Notes: generated by a model not told the origin, from the letters alone. 59,429 nt of DNA from Acidimicrobiaceae bacterium (GCA_003152015.1 PLZF01000098.1:65451-124879); one strand, 5' to 3'. Counted from the first letter of the stretch, positions 10,802 through 21,236 are shown. Program-made: numbers and translations.

Positions 10802-11938
10802 GTGATCAAGTATCTCGGTTCCAAACGGCGCCTGGTACCCGCCCTCACCGAGATGGCCGTGGCCTCGGGGGCGGTGACCGCTCTCGATCTGTTCACCGGC
10901 ACCACCCGGGTGGCGCAGGCCTTGAAACGGCTGGGGATCCACACCACCGCAGTGGACAGCTCTCGTGCCGCTCATGTGCTGGCCCAATGTTATGTGGCCA
11001 CCGATCCGAATCAGACTCCGTCATTTCTCTCCGAGGTGTCCGATGCAGTGGCATTCCTCAACGGGTTGGAGGGGTGTCCCGGGTATGTGACGGAAACGTT
11101 TTGCGAATCGGCCAGGTTTTTCCGACCGGAGAACGGCGCCCGCATCGATGCCATCCGCGACGCCATCGATGCCGGTTATGCCGGGACACCGCTGTGGCCA
11201 GTGCTGATGACCAGTCTGCTCGAGGCGGCCGACCGGGTGGACTCGACCACCGAGGTGCAGATGGCCTACCTCAAGCAGTGGGCGTCTCGGGCGCATCGTC
11301 CCTTGGAGTTACGGATACCTGAACTGGTGTCGGGTCCGGGTCGGGCGGTGCGGGGTGACGCGTGTGAGTTGGTCACCAACACCAAGACCCCCGACACTCT
11401 CACCCCTGTTGACCTTGCCTATCTCGACCCGCCGTACAACCAACATCGGTACGAGTCGAACTATCACGTATGGGAAACGCTGGTGGCATGGGATGCTCCG
11501 ACCCACTACGGCATCGCCTGCAAGCGTGAGGACCTGCGGTTGCCAACCGGGCGGAGTCCGTTCAATAGCCGCCGGACCATGCCGGAAGCGCTGGCGGGAG
11601 TGATCGCTGCAGTCCGAGCCGACACCGTGATCCTTTCCTACAACAACGAGTCGTGGCTGTCCCTCGATGAGCTCGTTGAGATGTGTGCATCTCGAGGGCA
11701 CGTGGAGGTGCTGGCATTCGATTCGGCTCGCTACGTCGGAGCGAGAATCGGCATCCACAACCAGAAGGGGCGGAAGGTGGGAACGGTGTCCCATGTCCGA
11801 AATACCGAATACGTTCTCATCGCCGGGGAGCGTGACCGAGTCAGACGGATGGCGCAGGCTGTGACAGTACCCGGCTTGGGTATCCCGGTGGAACGACCCG
11901 AACGGGCCGGAATCCGCAAGGGGACTGTCCCGGTTTGA
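10802..11938 (+). CDS. D12-class DNA N6-adenine methyltransferase, orphan
   Basis: 378 residues. IKYLGSKRRLVPAL at the N-terminus and ALDLFTGTTRVAQALKR form the SAM-binding part typical of Dam-like (D12) methylases. YLDPPYNQHRYESNYHVWETL contains the catalytic DPPY (about residue 210). The protein would methylate adenine in a short DNA target. No restriction enzyme or helicase is encoded nearby, so it is a solitary methylase in this window. The GTG at 10802 gives the family-like N-terminus and lacks a clear ribosome site. Confidence 0.88.
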   Translation: MIKYLGSKRRLVPALTEMAVASGAVTALDLFTGTTRVAQALKRLGIHTTAVDSSRAAHVLAQCYVATDPNQTPSFLSEVSDAVAFLNGLEGCPGYVTETFCESARFFRPENGARIDAIRDAIDAGYAGTPLWPVLMTSLLEAADRVDSTTEVQMAYLKQWASRAHRPLELRIPELVSGPGRAVRGDACELVTNTKTPDTLTPVDLAYLDPPYNQHRYESNYHVWETLVAWDAPTHYGIACKREDLRLPTGRSPFNSRRTMPEALAGVIAAVRADTVILSYNNESWLSLDELVEMCASRGHVEVLAFDSARYVGARIGIHNQKGRKVGTVSHVRNTEYVLIAGERDRVRRMAQAVTVPGLGIPVERPERAGIRKGTVPV

Positions 11939-11953
11939 CCATCGCATAAGGCT

Positions 11954-11982
11954 CCTGCCAACGTAGGCGCACCATTGGCAGG
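11954..11982. repeat. Inverted repeat CCTGCCAA/TTGGCAGG
   Basis: Perfect 8-base arms with a 13-base loop between the adenine methylase and the SDR gene. No T-run follows, so it may be an operator for the SDR-MFS operon or a weak terminator. Confidence 0.4.
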
Positions 11983-12042
11983 CAACGGGTTATCCGTGGC
12001 GTGGTCAATGACACGAGGTTGGCCAAACAGGAGAGTTGGGAC

Positions 12043-12921
12043 ATGGGGGCATTGGACGGGCGGATCGCCATCATCACCGGAGCCGGTCGCGGTATCGGTC
12101 GGGAGCACGCGCTACTTTTCGCCGCCGAAGGAGCGAAAGTCGTGGTCAACGACTTGGGTGGCGCGCCTGACGGCTCGGGAGGTGATCGGTCGGCAGCCCA
12201 ACTAGTGGTGGACGAAATTGTTGCTGCCGGAGGTGAAGCCGTTGCCAATGCCGAGGACATCACCGATTGGGATGGCGGGAAGCGGTTGATAGATACCGCC
12301 GTCGAGACCTTTGGGAACCTGCATGTGTTGGTGAACAACGCGGGGATTCTTCGCGACCGGGTGTTGGTCAACATGTCCGAGGAGGAATGGGACACGGTCA
12401 TTGACGTCCACCTCAAAGGGCACTTCGTCCCACTCCGCCACGCCGCCGCCTTCTGGCGCCAGCAAACCAAGGATGGAGTCGAGGTGAAGGCCTCAGTCAT
12501 CAACACGTCGTCGACATCGGGCCTGCTGGGGAATCCCGGTCAGACCAACTATGGCGCAGCCAAAGCCGGTATCGGCGCCCTCACCATCATCGCCGCCGAG
12601 GAGCTCTCCCGTTACGGGATCCGGGTCAACGCCATCGCTCCGGCCGCCCGCACCCGTCTGACCGAGCAGACGCCCGGCCTCTCGGAGATCGTGCAGGCTC
12701 CGACCGATGCCTCTGCTTTTGATATCTGGGACCCAGGCAACGTGTCGCCCCTGGTTGCCTATCTGGCCGCCGAGGGTACTCCCACCACCGGAAAGGTCTA
12801 CCTCGTCCACGGTGGTCAGATTCGCCTCTTCCAACCATGGACGATGACCAAAACTCTCGAAAAGGACGACCGTTGGACAGTTGCCCAGCTCCAGACGGAG
12901 ATGCCCCGGCTCGGTGGCTGA
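12043..12921 (+). CDS. Short-chain dehydrogenase/reductase (3-hydroxyacyl-CoA dehydrogenase-like)
   Basis: 292 residues. The NAD(P) motif TGAGRGIG, then VVVNDLGGAPDG, NNAG and the catalytic set S-x(n)-YxxxK (NTSST...NYGAAKAG) are present. The NDLGG and 'GSGGDRSAA' segments are typical of the dehydrogenase part of peroxisomal multifunctional enzyme type 2 and its mycobacterial relatives, so a beta-oxidation or steroid side-chain role is likely. The ATG at 12043 has AGGAGA at 12029-12034. It abuts the MFS gene with no gap. Confidence 0.88.
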   Translation: MGALDGRIAIITGAGRGIGREHALLFAAEGAKVVVNDLGGAPDGSGGDRSAAQLVVDEIVAAGGEAVANAEDITDWDGGKRLIDTAVETFGNLHVLVNNAGILRDRVLVNMSEEEWDTVIDVHLKGHFVPLRHAAAFWRQQTKDGVEVKASVINTSSTSGLLGNPGQTNYGAAKAGIGALTIIAAEELSRYGIRVNAIAPAARTRLTEQTPGLSEIVQAPTDASAFDIWDPGNVSPLVAYLAAEGTPTTGKVYLVHGGQIRLFQPWTMTKTLEKDDRWTVAQLQTEMPRLGG

Positions 12922-14550
12922 ATGGTGACACCGGTCGACAGAGGTGGTCCCGCCGGGAGAGATCACGGTTTCGACTCCCCGGAGGTGATCGAGGCTGAGG
13001 CGATGCTCAGCGGTACCGGAGCCGGCGCCGAAGGGGGGATCGTCGTTCCGTGGCCCCTTCTCTTCCGCCACCGGATGCATCGAAGGGTCCGCTCCTCGGA
13101 TCGATACCAGTGGTGGGTGCTCTGGACCGTGTTGGCCGGGCTGCTCTCGGTGAACATCACTTTCACAGTGTTTGTGGTGGCGCTTCCCCAGGTCGCCCAC
13201 CAGCTCCACACCTCGGTCTCCACCCTCACCTGGACGTCGACCGGACCTTTGTTGGCGTTCGGGGTGGCGGCTCCGGTTCTTGGCAAACTGGGGGATGTCG
13301 GTGGCTATCGGCGCCTCTACCTCTGGGGCCTGCTCGGAGCCGCGGTCTGTGTGGTGTTGACGGCCACCGCTCCCACCGCGGGGGTGCTGATCGGCGCCAG
13401 GTTGCTGGACGGGGTAGAGGGAGCCGCCACCGGAGCTGCGTCGATGGCTCTGGTGCTCCAGGTCTTCTCCCATGAAGATCGGGTCAAGGCCCTGGGATGG
13501 TGGGCACTGGTGGGAGCAGGCGGGCCGGTCATCGGGGTGACAGTTGGCGCACCCATCATCCAGTACTTCGGTTGGCGTGCCCTCTTTTGGGGCGAGTTGC
13601 CGTTGATGGCGGTTGCAGCCGTGCTCGCCGTGGTTGTGCTGCCGGGCCGAATTCACTCATCCGAAGACGGCTTCGAGATGCACGCCAACGGTGGGGAGCC
13701 GATGGCGGAACTGCGCAACCGTCCGTGGCGGCATCTCGACTGGACAGGATCGTTCACGCTGGCCGCCTCGGTGACATCGGGATTGATGGCCCTCAACTTG
13801 GCACCGGCGCGGGGTTTCGGTTCGCCCGTCATTTTGAGCATCTTGGGAGTCTCGATCATCACCGGCATCTGGTTTGTGTTGCAGGAACAGCGGGCCGACC
13901 ATCCGCTGATTCCGCTGCGCTATTTCCGGTTGCGAAACTTCACATTCCCTCTGGTGGCCAAGGCCTTGGCCAACTTCGCCTATATGGGTGGATTCTTTCT
14001 GTTCCCATTGTTGATGGAAGGCATCTATGGATATAGCGAAACGCGGGCCGGCTTGGTGTCCACGGCGAGACCGCTCCTGTTTTCGCTCATCGCTCCCATT
14101 GCCGGATATACAGCCGTGGTGATCGGTGAACGGATCTCTACCGTGGTGGGAGCGGTCACGCTGGCCGGTTCAATGGTGGTCTTCACCCAACTCGGAGTTC
14201 ACCCGTCGTTGGTCATCATCATGGTCGCCCTGGCCCTTTCGGGTGCGGGCATCGGCATTCTCACGCCGTCGACGTCCTCGCTGGCCTCCAACGAGGTGAA
14301 GGCGGATGAGCTCGGAGTCATGAGTGCAGCCCAACAGCTGATCACCCAGATCGGGGTGGTGGCCGGCATCCAGGTCATGGTCACGGTGCAGGCATCAGCC
14401 CACGGGGGGGTGGGAACCCTCCATTCCTTCCACCGCGCCTATCTGGTGGGAGTGGTGACGGCGGTGGCCGCGGCCGGATGTGGCATGTTCATGAAAAATA
14501 CCCCGCGTCCCAGCCGACGGACCACCGCCGTTGAGTCGCCGTCCGGCTGA
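12922..14550 (+). CDS. MFS transporter, DHA2-like multidrug exporter
   Basis: 542 residues. About 50 soluble residues precede the first membrane helix, followed by a DHA2-type run of 12-14 predicted hydrophobic helices. LGKLGDVGGYRRLYLWG is the loop 2-3 motif A, and the central loop lies near residues 240-270. Likely a proton-driven exporter of amphipathic compounds. Starts at 13003 or about 13075 would remove the unusual N-terminal extension. The gene follows the SDR stop directly, so both are probably co-transcribed. Confidence 0.85.
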   Translation: MVTPVDRGGPAGRDHGFDSPEVIEAEAMLSGTGAGAEGGIVVPWPLLFRHRMHRRVRSSDRYQWWVLWTVLAGLLSVNITFTVFVVALPQVAHQLHTSVSTLTWTSTGPLLAFGVAAPVLGKLGDVGGYRRLYLWGLLGAAVCVVLTATAPTAGVLIGARLLDGVEGAATGAASMALVLQVFSHEDRVKALGWWALVGAGGPVIGVTVGAPIIQYFGWRALFWGELPLMAVAAVLAVVVLPGRIHSSEDGFEMHANGGEPMAELRNRPWRHLDWTGSFTLAASVTSGLMALNLAPARGFGSPVILSILGVSIITGIWFVLQEQRADHPLIPLRYFRLRNFTFPLVAKALANFAYMGGFFLFPLLMEGIYGYSETRAGLVSTARPLLFSLIAPIAGYTAVVIGERISTVVGAVTLAGSMVVFTQLGVHPSLVIIMVALALSGAGIGILTPSTSSLASNEVKADELGVMSAAQQLITQIGVVAGIQVMVTVQASAHGGVGTLHSFHRAYLVGVVTAVAAAGCGMFMKNTPRPSRRTTAVESPSG

Positions 14551-14551
14551 A

Positions 14552-14959
14552 CTACTCGGTCATCGTTTTGATCCGAGCCGCCACTTCTTCAGTTGTCGGA
14601 TCGGCACCGCCGGTCTGCATGGCCATGAGCTTGGCGATGTCGCCTTCGACCTTGATTTTGCCGGACATGAATGCCTGCATGCCCGCCTGGGGATTTCCCT
14701 CGATGAGAATTGCCTTGGCAATCTCGTAATCGAGCGTCACCTTGAGGTCTGCTGGGTCGATGTGCTCCATGTCGAGCTCAAGTTGGCCCGACGTGGTGTC
14801 CATGTGGGCGTTGACGGTACCTTCGCCAAAGGGAACCGCGGTGATCACCAGGTTCATCCTTACCGAGTGGGGAATCGGCTCACCCTTGCCGTCGAATTCG
14901 GCCCGGATATTCCGAGCCTCGATGAGCCATTCGTCGCTGAGAAAAAGATGTGTGGCCAT
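14552..14959 (-). CDS. SCP2 sterol-binding-domain protein
   Basis: A 135-residue single-domain protein with the sterol-carrier-protein-2 pattern: an early strand region (MNLVITAVPFGEGTVNAHMDT), a strand with LKVTLDYEIAKAILIEGNPQAGMQAFMSGKIKVEGDIAKLMA broken here into its two halves (DYEIAKAILIEG and MQAFMSGKIKVEGD), and a terminal helix. It would bind lipids or acyl-CoA in the cytoplasm. It converges with the MFS gene. An AAGGAG site is about 12 bases from the ATG. Confidence 0.85.
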   Translation of the reverse strand: MATHLFLSDEWLIEARNIRAEFDGKGEPIPHSVRMNLVITAVPFGEGTVNAHMDTTSGQLELDMEHIDPADLKVTLDYEIAKAILIEGNPQAGMQAFMSGKIKVEGDIAKLMAMQTGGADPTTEEVAARIKTMTE

Positions 14960-15081
14960 GGGTAAGTTGCTCCTTGCCTATCAATACGTGGTCTCTCCTG
15001 CCGGGTAACCATAGCGCCGCTCTGATTGAGGAACCCATGGCCGCCCGGACACCGTCGGTATCACCGATAGCATGCCGAACC

Positions 15082-15858
15082 ATGACTGCCCCGATCATGT
15101 CAGGTGCCGAACCGTGGTCGTCCGAAGGTGGATCCCATGGCGCGCTCGTCCTCCACGGCTTCACTGGCAACCCGCAGTCAATGCGACCGCTGGCCGTAGC
15201 GTTGGGGAAGGCGGGATTCACCGTCGATCTGCCGCTGCTACCCGGACATGGCACCGCCGTCGAGGACATGGTGCCGACTCGGTGGGAGGACTGGTCAGGA
15301 GCAGCGGAAACCGCCTATCTGGCGTTGGCAACCCGGTGTGAAAAGGTGATGGTGACTGGCTTGTCCATGGGGGGGACCCTCAGTTGCTGGTTGGCCGCCC
15401 GTCATCCGGAGATCGCCGGTATCGCCGTCGTCAATCCGTTGGTCGACCCCCCGCCGGAGGAATTCCGGGCGGTCATCCGTGATCTGCTGGTCGCCGGCAC
15501 CGAACTGGTGGACGGGATCGGCTCGGACATCGCCAAAGAAGGCCCGGTGGAGTCTTCGTATGCCACCTCGCCTTTGGCTGCCGCCCTCTCTCTGTTCGAA
15601 GCGGTCGACACCGTGGAACCTCAGTTGGGGGAGATCCGTTGCCCCACCCTGCTGATGAGCAGCCGGGTCGACCATGTGGTGGCGGTTGAATCCGGCGATG
15701 TCCTCGAACATGGGGTGGGTGGCCCGATCGAGAGGATCTATCTCGAACGCAGCTATCACGTTGCCACCCTCGATTGGGACGCACCGTTGATCGAAGAGCG
15801 GGTGGTGGCCTTTGCCGGTGAGGTCCTGGGCGGCCCGGGCGTGGCGCGGGCGTCCTGA
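15082..15858 (+). CDS. Alpha/beta hydrolase, carboxylesterase (Est30/monoacylglycerol-lipase-like)
   Basis: About 258 residues. ALVLHGFTGNPQSMRPLA gives the oxyanion HGFTG, TGLSMGGTLS the nucleophile elbow, SRVDHVV the acid and RSYHVATLD the base. The 'FTGNP..M..LA..L...G' start is typical of small carboxylesterases such as Geobacillus Est30. Possible starts are ATG at 15037, 15082 and 15097. It ends 2 bases before gatC and may share its transcript. Confidence 0.85.
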   Translation: MTAPIMSGAEPWSSEGGSHGALVLHGFTGNPQSMRPLAVALGKAGFTVDLPLLPGHGTAVEDMVPTRWEDWSGAAETAYLALATRCEKVMVTGLSMGGTLSCWLAARHPEIAGIAVVNPLVDPPPEEFRAVIRDLLVAGTELVDGIGSDIAKEGPVESSYATSPLAAALSLFEAVDTVEPQLGEIRCPTLLMSSRVDHVVAVESGDVLEHGVGGPIERIYLERSYHVATLDWDAPLIEERVVAFAGEVLGGPGVARAS

Positions 15859-15860
15859 TC

Positions 15861-16166
15861 GTGGACACCCCTCGGCTGACTCGCGACGACGTGGCTCATG
15901 TCGCCGGTCTGGCTCGACTCCACCTCACCGACGAAGAACTCGATCTGTTCACCGGGCAACTGGCGGTGGTTCTTGACCATGCCGCCGACGTGGCACTGCT
16001 CGACCTCGCTGACGTACCCCCTACCGCCCATGCCATGGCGGTGACCAATGTGCTGAGGCCTGATACCCCCGGCCTGACTGTCGATCGCGCGGAGGTCCTC
16101 GCTGCCGCTCCTTCCGTCGAAGACCATCGGTTTCGGGTGCCGCGCATTCTCGGCGAGGCCCCGTGA
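15861..16166 (+). CDS. gatC: Asp-tRNA(Asn)/Glu-tRNA(Gln) amidotransferase subunit C
   Basis: The 101-residue GatC belt subunit, which holds GatA and GatB together. [22 protein letters not shown] and a [11 protein letters not shown] segment match the family. GTG start; the stop overlaps gatA by 4 bases (GTGA). Confidence 0.95.
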   Translation: MDTPRLTRDDVAHVAGLARLHLTDEELDLFTGQLAVVLDHAADVALLDLADVPPTAHAMAVTNVLRPDTPGLTVDRAEVLAAAPSVEDHRFRVPRILGEAP

Positions 16167-17611
16167 CACCTCCCCGGTCGGCCCTCGACCTGGCTGCCGC
16201 CATACGCAACGGCGAAGCCAGCGCGGTCGAAGTCCTCGATGACTATCTGGCGGTCATCGACGCCCACGACGGCGAGATCCACGCGTTCAACCTGGTTACC
16301 CGGGATGCCGCTCGTGCGCAGGCAACCGCCATTGACCAACGGGTGGCGTCGGGGGAGCACCCTGGCCTGTTGGCCGGGGTGCCGGTGGCGCTGAAGGACA
16401 ACCTGTGCACCCGCGGGGTGCCGACCACCTGTTCGTCCCGGATCCTCGACGGCTGGCGCCCGCCGTACGACGCCACGGTGGTGACCCGGTTGCGTGAGGC
16501 CGGTGCAGTCATGGTGGGCAAGACCAATATGGACGAGTTCGCCATGGGGTCGTCCACCGAGAGCTCCGCCTTCGGACCGACCCGGAACCCGCACGACACC
16601 AGTCGTGTCCCAGGGGGATCTTCGGGGGGCTCCGCCGCCGCGGTGGCGGCCGGATTCGCGCCGGTGGCGCTCGGTTCGGACACCGGTGGCTCCATCCGCC
16701 AACCGGCCGCCCTGTGCGGGGTGGTGGGGATGAAGCCCACCTACGGCACGGTGTCCCGCTACGGATTGGTTGCGTTTGCCAGCTCGCTGGACCAGATAGG
16801 GCCATTGACCACCACCGTGGCCGACGCCGCGTTGGTGTTCGATGTGATCGGTGGCCACGATCCCGCAGACTCCACGTCTCTCGACCGGCCGGCCCCTCGG
16901 GTCCTGTCGGTACTGGACGAGGGCATCCAAGGGATGACCGTTGGCGTATTGACCGAGTTCCTCGAGGATGCCGATGCCGACGTGGTCGCCCGTACCCGCC
17001 AGGCCGCCGAAGCCTGCGCGGCGGCTGGCGCACGCGTCGAGGAGATATCGGTCCCCGAGGTCCGGCTGGGACTTTCTGCCTACTATCTGATCGCGCCGGC
17101 GGAGGCGTCGTCCAACCTGGCGCGCTACGACGGAGTTCGTTTCGGTCTGCGGGTGGACGCCGAGGACACCACGGCAATGAACACCGCCACCCGCTCTGTC
17201 GGCTTCGGTGCTGAAGTCAAGCGCCGCATCATGCTCGGGACCTACGCACTGTCCGCCGGGTATATGGATGCTTACTACGGCCAGGCGCTCCGAGTGCGAA
17301 CCAAGATCATCGAGGGATTCGCCCGTGCCTATCGCAGATGTGATGTGTTGTTGGGTCCCACCACCCCGTCGACGGCGTTTTCCATCGGGGCCAAGGTCGG
17401 GGACCCGATGACCATGTACCTCTCGGATGTGTGCACCATTCCCACCAATCTGGCCGGACACCCGGCCATCAGCATCCCGTTCGGGAGCGGGGATGACGGA
17501 CTCCCGGTCGGGGTGCAACTTCTCGCCCCCGCGTTGGCCGAAAACACACTGCTTCGGGCGGCTGCCGTCATCGAAGCGGCGGCGGCCTCGATGGGGGGAA
17601 GCCGATCATGA
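16163..17611 (+). CDS. gatA: Asp-tRNA(Asn)/Glu-tRNA(Gln) amidotransferase subunit A
   Basis: The amidase that releases ammonia from Gln or Asn for transfer to misacylated tRNA. 482 residues with the complete Ser-cisSer-Lys triad: Lys78 (VALKDN), Ser153 (GGSSGGS) and Ser177 ([10 protein letters not shown]). Each is offset by one from the numbering I recall for Staphylococcus GatA. GTG start at 16163, overlapping gatC; the stop overlaps the gatB ATG (ATGA). Confidence 0.97.
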   Translation: MTPPRSALDLAAAIRNGEASAVEVLDDYLAVIDAHDGEIHAFNLVTRDAARAQATAIDQRVASGEHPGLLAGVPVALKDNLCTRGVPTTCSSRILDGWRPPYDATVVTRLREAGAVMVGKTNMDEFAMGSSTESSAFGPTRNPHDTSRVPGGSSGGSAAAVAAGFAPVALGSDTGGSIRQPAALCGVVGMKPTYGTVSRYGLVAFASSLDQIGPLTTTVADAALVFDVIGGHDPADSTSLDRPAPRVLSVLDEGIQGMTVGVLTEFLEDADADVVARTRQAAEACAAAGARVEEISVPEVRLGLSAYYLIAPAEASSNLARYDGVRFGLRVDAEDTTAMNTATRSVGFGAEVKRRIMLGTYALSAGYMDAYYGQALRVRTKIIEGFARAYRRCDVLLGPTTPSTAFSIGAKVGDPMTMYLSDVCTIPTNLAGHPAISIPFGSGDDGLPVGVQLLAPALAENTLLRAAAVIEAAAASMGGSRS

Positions 17612-19047
17612 CCGACGGTTGGGTGATGGTGATCGGGCTCGAGGTCCACTGCGAGCTGAAGACGACCACCAAATTGTTCTGTGGATGTCCCAACATGTTT
17701 GGGAACGAGCCCAATACCAATGTGTGCCCGGTCTGTCTCGGTCTCCCCGGCTCACTTCCCGTGCTCAACCAGAAGGCAGTGGAGTTGGCCATGGCCATCG
17801 GCACCGCCCTCAATTGTGACATTCGTCCGTCCACCTTCCACCGGAAGAACTACTTCTACCCGGATCAGGCCAAGGACTATCAGATCAGCCAATATGACGA
17901 GCCGATCAACGTCGACGGCTGGCTTGAGTTGCCCGACGGCTTTCGGGTCGGGATCGAACGGGCGCATATGGAGGAAGACACCGGAAAGACCACCCACGTC
18001 GGAGCTACCGGACGTATTCATGGCGCCGATTATTCGTTGGTCGATTACAACCGTTCCGGGGTTCCGCTGGTGGAGATCGTCAGTGATCCGGACCTCCGTA
18101 CCTCGGCGCAGGCCCGGGCGTACGTCACCGAGCTGCGGTCGGTGCTGGTGGCGACAGGGGCATCGGACGGGAAGATGGAAGAGGGATCGATGCGGGTCGA
18201 CGCCAATGTGTCGGTGCGCCGGTCGGCCGACGATCCGTTCGGGACCCGATGCGAAATCAAGAACCTGAACTCCGTGCGGTCGGTGGGCCGGGCCATCGAC
18301 TACGAGGCCGGGCGACAGATTGCCCTGATCGAATCGGGGGACCGGGTTATGCAACAGACGCGGCATTGGGATGAGGATGCCGGCCGCACGGTGACGCTGC
18401 GTTCCAAGGAGGATGCGTACGACTATCGCTACTTCCTCGAGCCAGATTTGGTGCCGTTGGTTCCCGACGCCGATTGGAAGGCGGCAGTGGCTGACGCCCT
18501 GGGGATGATGCCGGCCCAACGCCGCGCTCGCTTGGCCGATCTGCTCAGTGATGCCGGGAGCGTTACCGATGCCCGGACCGAACAGGTAGCGACGGTGGTC
18601 GACCTCGGCTTGGACGACCTGGTGGTCGAGGCCATTGCCGGTGGTATCCCGACGGCACTGGCGTTGGCTCGGACCGCCAACGAGGCGGCCACCGACCCGG
18701 AGGCCGCCCGCCAGCTCGACACCGGGTCCTATGTGGCCCTGTTGTCGATGGAGGCCGCCGGTACGCTCAGCGCCACCCAGGCCAAGACCGTGCTGGCCGA
18801 ACTGTTGGCTGCGGGCGGTGGCGACCCGTCAGCCATCGCCCGGGAAAAGGGCTTCGAGGCCATGTCTGACAACTCTCTGTCGGCCACCGTGGCCCAGGCG
18901 ATCGAAGGCAATCCCGACGAGTGGGCCCGGTACTGTGCGGGGGAGGACAAACTGGCCCAGGTGTTCATCGGACAGGTGATGAAGTCGACCCGTGGCCAGG
19001 CCAATGGCAAGGCCGTGGTGACCGAGCTGCAGCGCCTACGGGGCTGA
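17608..19047 (+). CDS. gatB: Asp-tRNA(Asn)/Glu-tRNA(Gln) amidotransferase subunit B
   Basis: The kinase/tRNA-binding subunit; 479 residues, normal length. [19 protein letters not shown], the zinc-site cysteines (CGCPN...CPVCLG), [29 protein letters not shown] and the C-terminal helical/YqeY-like tail are all visible. The gat operon supplies Gln-tRNA(Gln), and perhaps Asn-tRNA(Asn), as in other actinobacteria. It ends 7 bases before a convergent pseudogene. Confidence 0.97.
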   Translation: MTDGWVMVIGLEVHCELKTTTKLFCGCPNMFGNEPNTNVCPVCLGLPGSLPVLNQKAVELAMAIGTALNCDIRPSTFHRKNYFYPDQAKDYQISQYDEPINVDGWLELPDGFRVGIERAHMEEDTGKTTHVGATGRIHGADYSLVDYNRSGVPLVEIVSDPDLRTSAQARAYVTELRSVLVATGASDGKMEEGSMRVDANVSVRRSADDPFGTRCEIKNLNSVRSVGRAIDYEAGRQIALIESGDRVMQQTRHWDEDAGRTVTLRSKEDAYDYRYFLEPDLVPLVPDADWKAAVADALGMMPAQRRARLADLLSDAGSVTDARTEQVATVVDLGLDDLVVEAIAGGIPTALALARTANEAATDPEAARQLDTGSYVALLSMEAAGTLSATQAKTVLAELLAAGGGDPSAIAREKGFEAMSDNSLSATVAQAIEGNPDEWARYCAGEDKLAQVFIGQVMKSTRGQANGKAVVTELQRLRG

Positions 19048-19054
19048 CAGACGG

Positions 19055-20330
19055 TCAGATGGCCATTCCGGCGATGGGTTTGTTGAGGGGAAGCCCACCG
19101 GCGGACCCGAAGAATCCAGCGTCACCGAAGCTGAAGATCCCACCGTCGGACGCCACTTGCCAGTACCCATTGCCGCTCAGGGCAGTCGTTGTCGTCGAGC
19201 CTGCAACGGTCCCAGACCCGATACCGCCGGGTCCAGCTCCGGCGGCTTGGGCGTCGGCCCAGGTATAGGTCATGGCCGGCACGGTACCGGCTGGCTTCAC
19301 CACCAGATCGACATACGACGATGAATATCCGTTGGCGGCCCGGGGGCTGGTCTGGGAGGAGGGGTACCGGGTGCCTATCACGCAATTCGTGCAGCCGAGG
19401 CCCACGCCGGGGTTGAAACCGGGATCACTGCCGAGCAGCTCGTCGCGGTGTCCCCAGCAGCCGGAAGCGACGGCGCTGGTGCACGCCACATTGGACGTGG
19501 TTCCCGCCGAGCCGCCCCAACCATCGTCGGACATCCACCCGTAGTCGGCAGCCAGAACCGACTGGAACCCACCTGCCCACGCACCCCCCATCATCGAATA
19601 GCCCCCGAGTCGGTGCCACCGCGAAGCCGGATGGCACTGAGGGGTCGGAGAGGCCTACCACGGCTTGCTGGGCGGCGCCGTTGAGGGCGGGAACCAGGCC
19701 GAGGTAGGGCGGTAGCCCGCGGTCGACCCGTTCGAGATCAGCCACTACAAAGAGCTGCTCGGGAACTGTCAGGTTGACAAAGTTCGATGGGAGAACCATG
19801 GCACTCACGCCCTCCTGCGCGGCTGCATTGTTCACCGACTGCAGGATGTAGGTGGTGCAGCCGAGGGTCTACACAAGAATCGGCCACGACGTGGCCGTGG
19901 CACCGTCAAAGCATGGGTTTTGGCAACCTGAAAATATACTGCTGATGAGGTTGCAGGTACCGGAGGCGAAGAGGTCCGGGTTTGAAGCGATGTTCCCAAG
20001 CGGGTTGCCCGGAGGCAGGATTCCGACACCTGGCCAGATGTCAGACCTGGCTGACTTGGTGCCGGTGATGCCGATTCCCCCCGTGCCGCTGTTGGCACTG
20101 GCGGGCGTGGGTGTGCCCACCGCGGCGACGGGACCGGTCACACCGACGCTGGCACCGGCCGGGGTCGGAAGGGCGTTACCGAGTCCGAGGATTCCACTGA
20201 CGCCCGCACAGGCAATGCATACTGCCATCGCCAGCAGCCGGGGCATATGGAGCTTTCGGCAGCCTCTTCCGTTACCTCGGATGTGGGCGTTCCGGTCCGA
20301 TAGTGATCGGAAAGCGAAGGTAGATCGCAT
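19055..20330 (-). pseudogene. Secreted CAP-like protein with C-terminal SFGDA repeat, broken by a stop and a frameshift
   Basis: The sense continues through three pieces. The first (from 20330 or ATG 20246) has a signal peptide (MPRLLAMAVCIACAGVSGILG) and ends at an in-frame TAG (19871-19869). The same frame then continues CTTYILQSVNNAAAQEGVSAM, PEQLFVVADLERVDRGLPPYLG. Near a C5 run at 19602-19606 it shifts frame to [37 protein letters not shown] (CAP-like), and ends with one copy of [22 protein letters not shown]. The homopolymer shift could be a sequencing error; the TAG would remain. Normally such proteins are exported wall-associated proteins. Confidence 0.75.
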
Positions 20331-20411
20331 GCCGATTTACATCGGCAGCGGATATTCGAACCTTGTGTGATTCATCAGAACGACGCGGGAGAATCGGACG
20401 GAATATATCTC

Positions 20412-21236
20412 TCAGGCGAAGTTGGTAGCGCCTCCGTCCAGCACCAGGGAATGAGCCGAGACATAGCAGGACTCATTTGAAAGCAGCCAAACCGCGGCGT
20501 AGGCGACTTCCCAGGCGGTGGCCTCCCGACCGAGCGGAAGCCGTCGGGCGGTGCGGGTCGGGTTTTGTCGGGATGCATCCCGGCCGAGGGGGGTGTCCAC
20601 CAGGCTGGGCACCACCAGGTTGGCCCGGATCCGTTGTGGAGACCCTTCCCGGGCGACCTGGCGAGCGATGCCCAAAAGTGCAGCTTTGGACGAGTCGTAG
20701 GCTGGCACTCCGGTTGCGGCCCGAAGACTGGCGGCTGAACTGATGAAGACGATGGCCGAGTGGGGCGCAAGCACCGGCAGTGCGGCGGCCGAAATCAGAA
20801 AGTGAGCCCTGGTGTTGACGGCGAACACTTCATCCCACTGCTCGGCCGTGGTACCGGTGATACCCCGTCCCAGTCCGATCCCCACGTTGAGCACCAACCC
20901 ATCTATCCCCCCGAGCAGGTCCACCGTCTCTGTGACGATGGACTGACACGCCGCCGGGTCGGCCACGTCAGCCACGAGCACCTCGGCCCGGGCCCCCTCG
21001 GCCCGAACTAGGCCGGCGGTCTCCTCTGCCGCCGCCTCATTCAGATCGGCACACACCACGTCGGCCCCCTCCCTGGCCGCCAGTACCGCGATGGCCCGGC
21101 CATTCCCCATGGGTGGATCCGGTTCGGGGGAGGGGCGGGTCCCCGCGCCAACCACCAGAACTCGTCGGCCGACGAGACGGCCGCGGCCGGGGGCGGTTCC
21201 GACCGCCTCGGGGGGTAGATAGATCTCCTCGGTCAT
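20412..21236 (-). CDS. SDR-family oxidoreductase
   Basis: 274 residues. The nucleotide motif is unusual: VLVVGAGTRPSPEPDPPMGNGRAIA inserts several residues into the normal TGxxxGIG loop. The rest is normal: VVCADLNEAAAEE, VADVADP, NVGIGLG (in place of NNAG), ISSAASL and YDSSKAAL (catalytic Ser, Tyr, Lys). It ends VLDGGATNFA. The ATG at 21236 overlaps the stop of the gene upstream (ATGA). It is probably part of a degradation or lipid pathway under the adjacent TetR. Confidence 0.85.
   Translation of the reverse strand: MTEEIYLPPEAVGTAPGRGRLVGRRVLVVGAGTRPSPEPDPPMGNGRAIAVLAAREGADVVCADLNEAAAEETAGLVRAEGARAEVLVADVADPAACQSIVTETVDLLGGIDGLVLNVGIGLGRGITGTTAEQWDEVFAVNTRAHFLISAAALPVLAPHSAIVFISSAASLRAATGVPAYDSSKAALLGIARQVAREGSPQRIRANLVVPSLVDTPLGRDASRQNPTRTARRLPLGREATAWEVAYAAVWLLSNESCYVSAHSLVLDGGATNFA

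Noticed and set aside
4637..11930. Shared GGGACTGTCCC words near 4648 and 11925 as IS ends
   Set aside because: The match is only about 11 bases, the second copy lies inside the methylase gene end, and no target duplication was seen.
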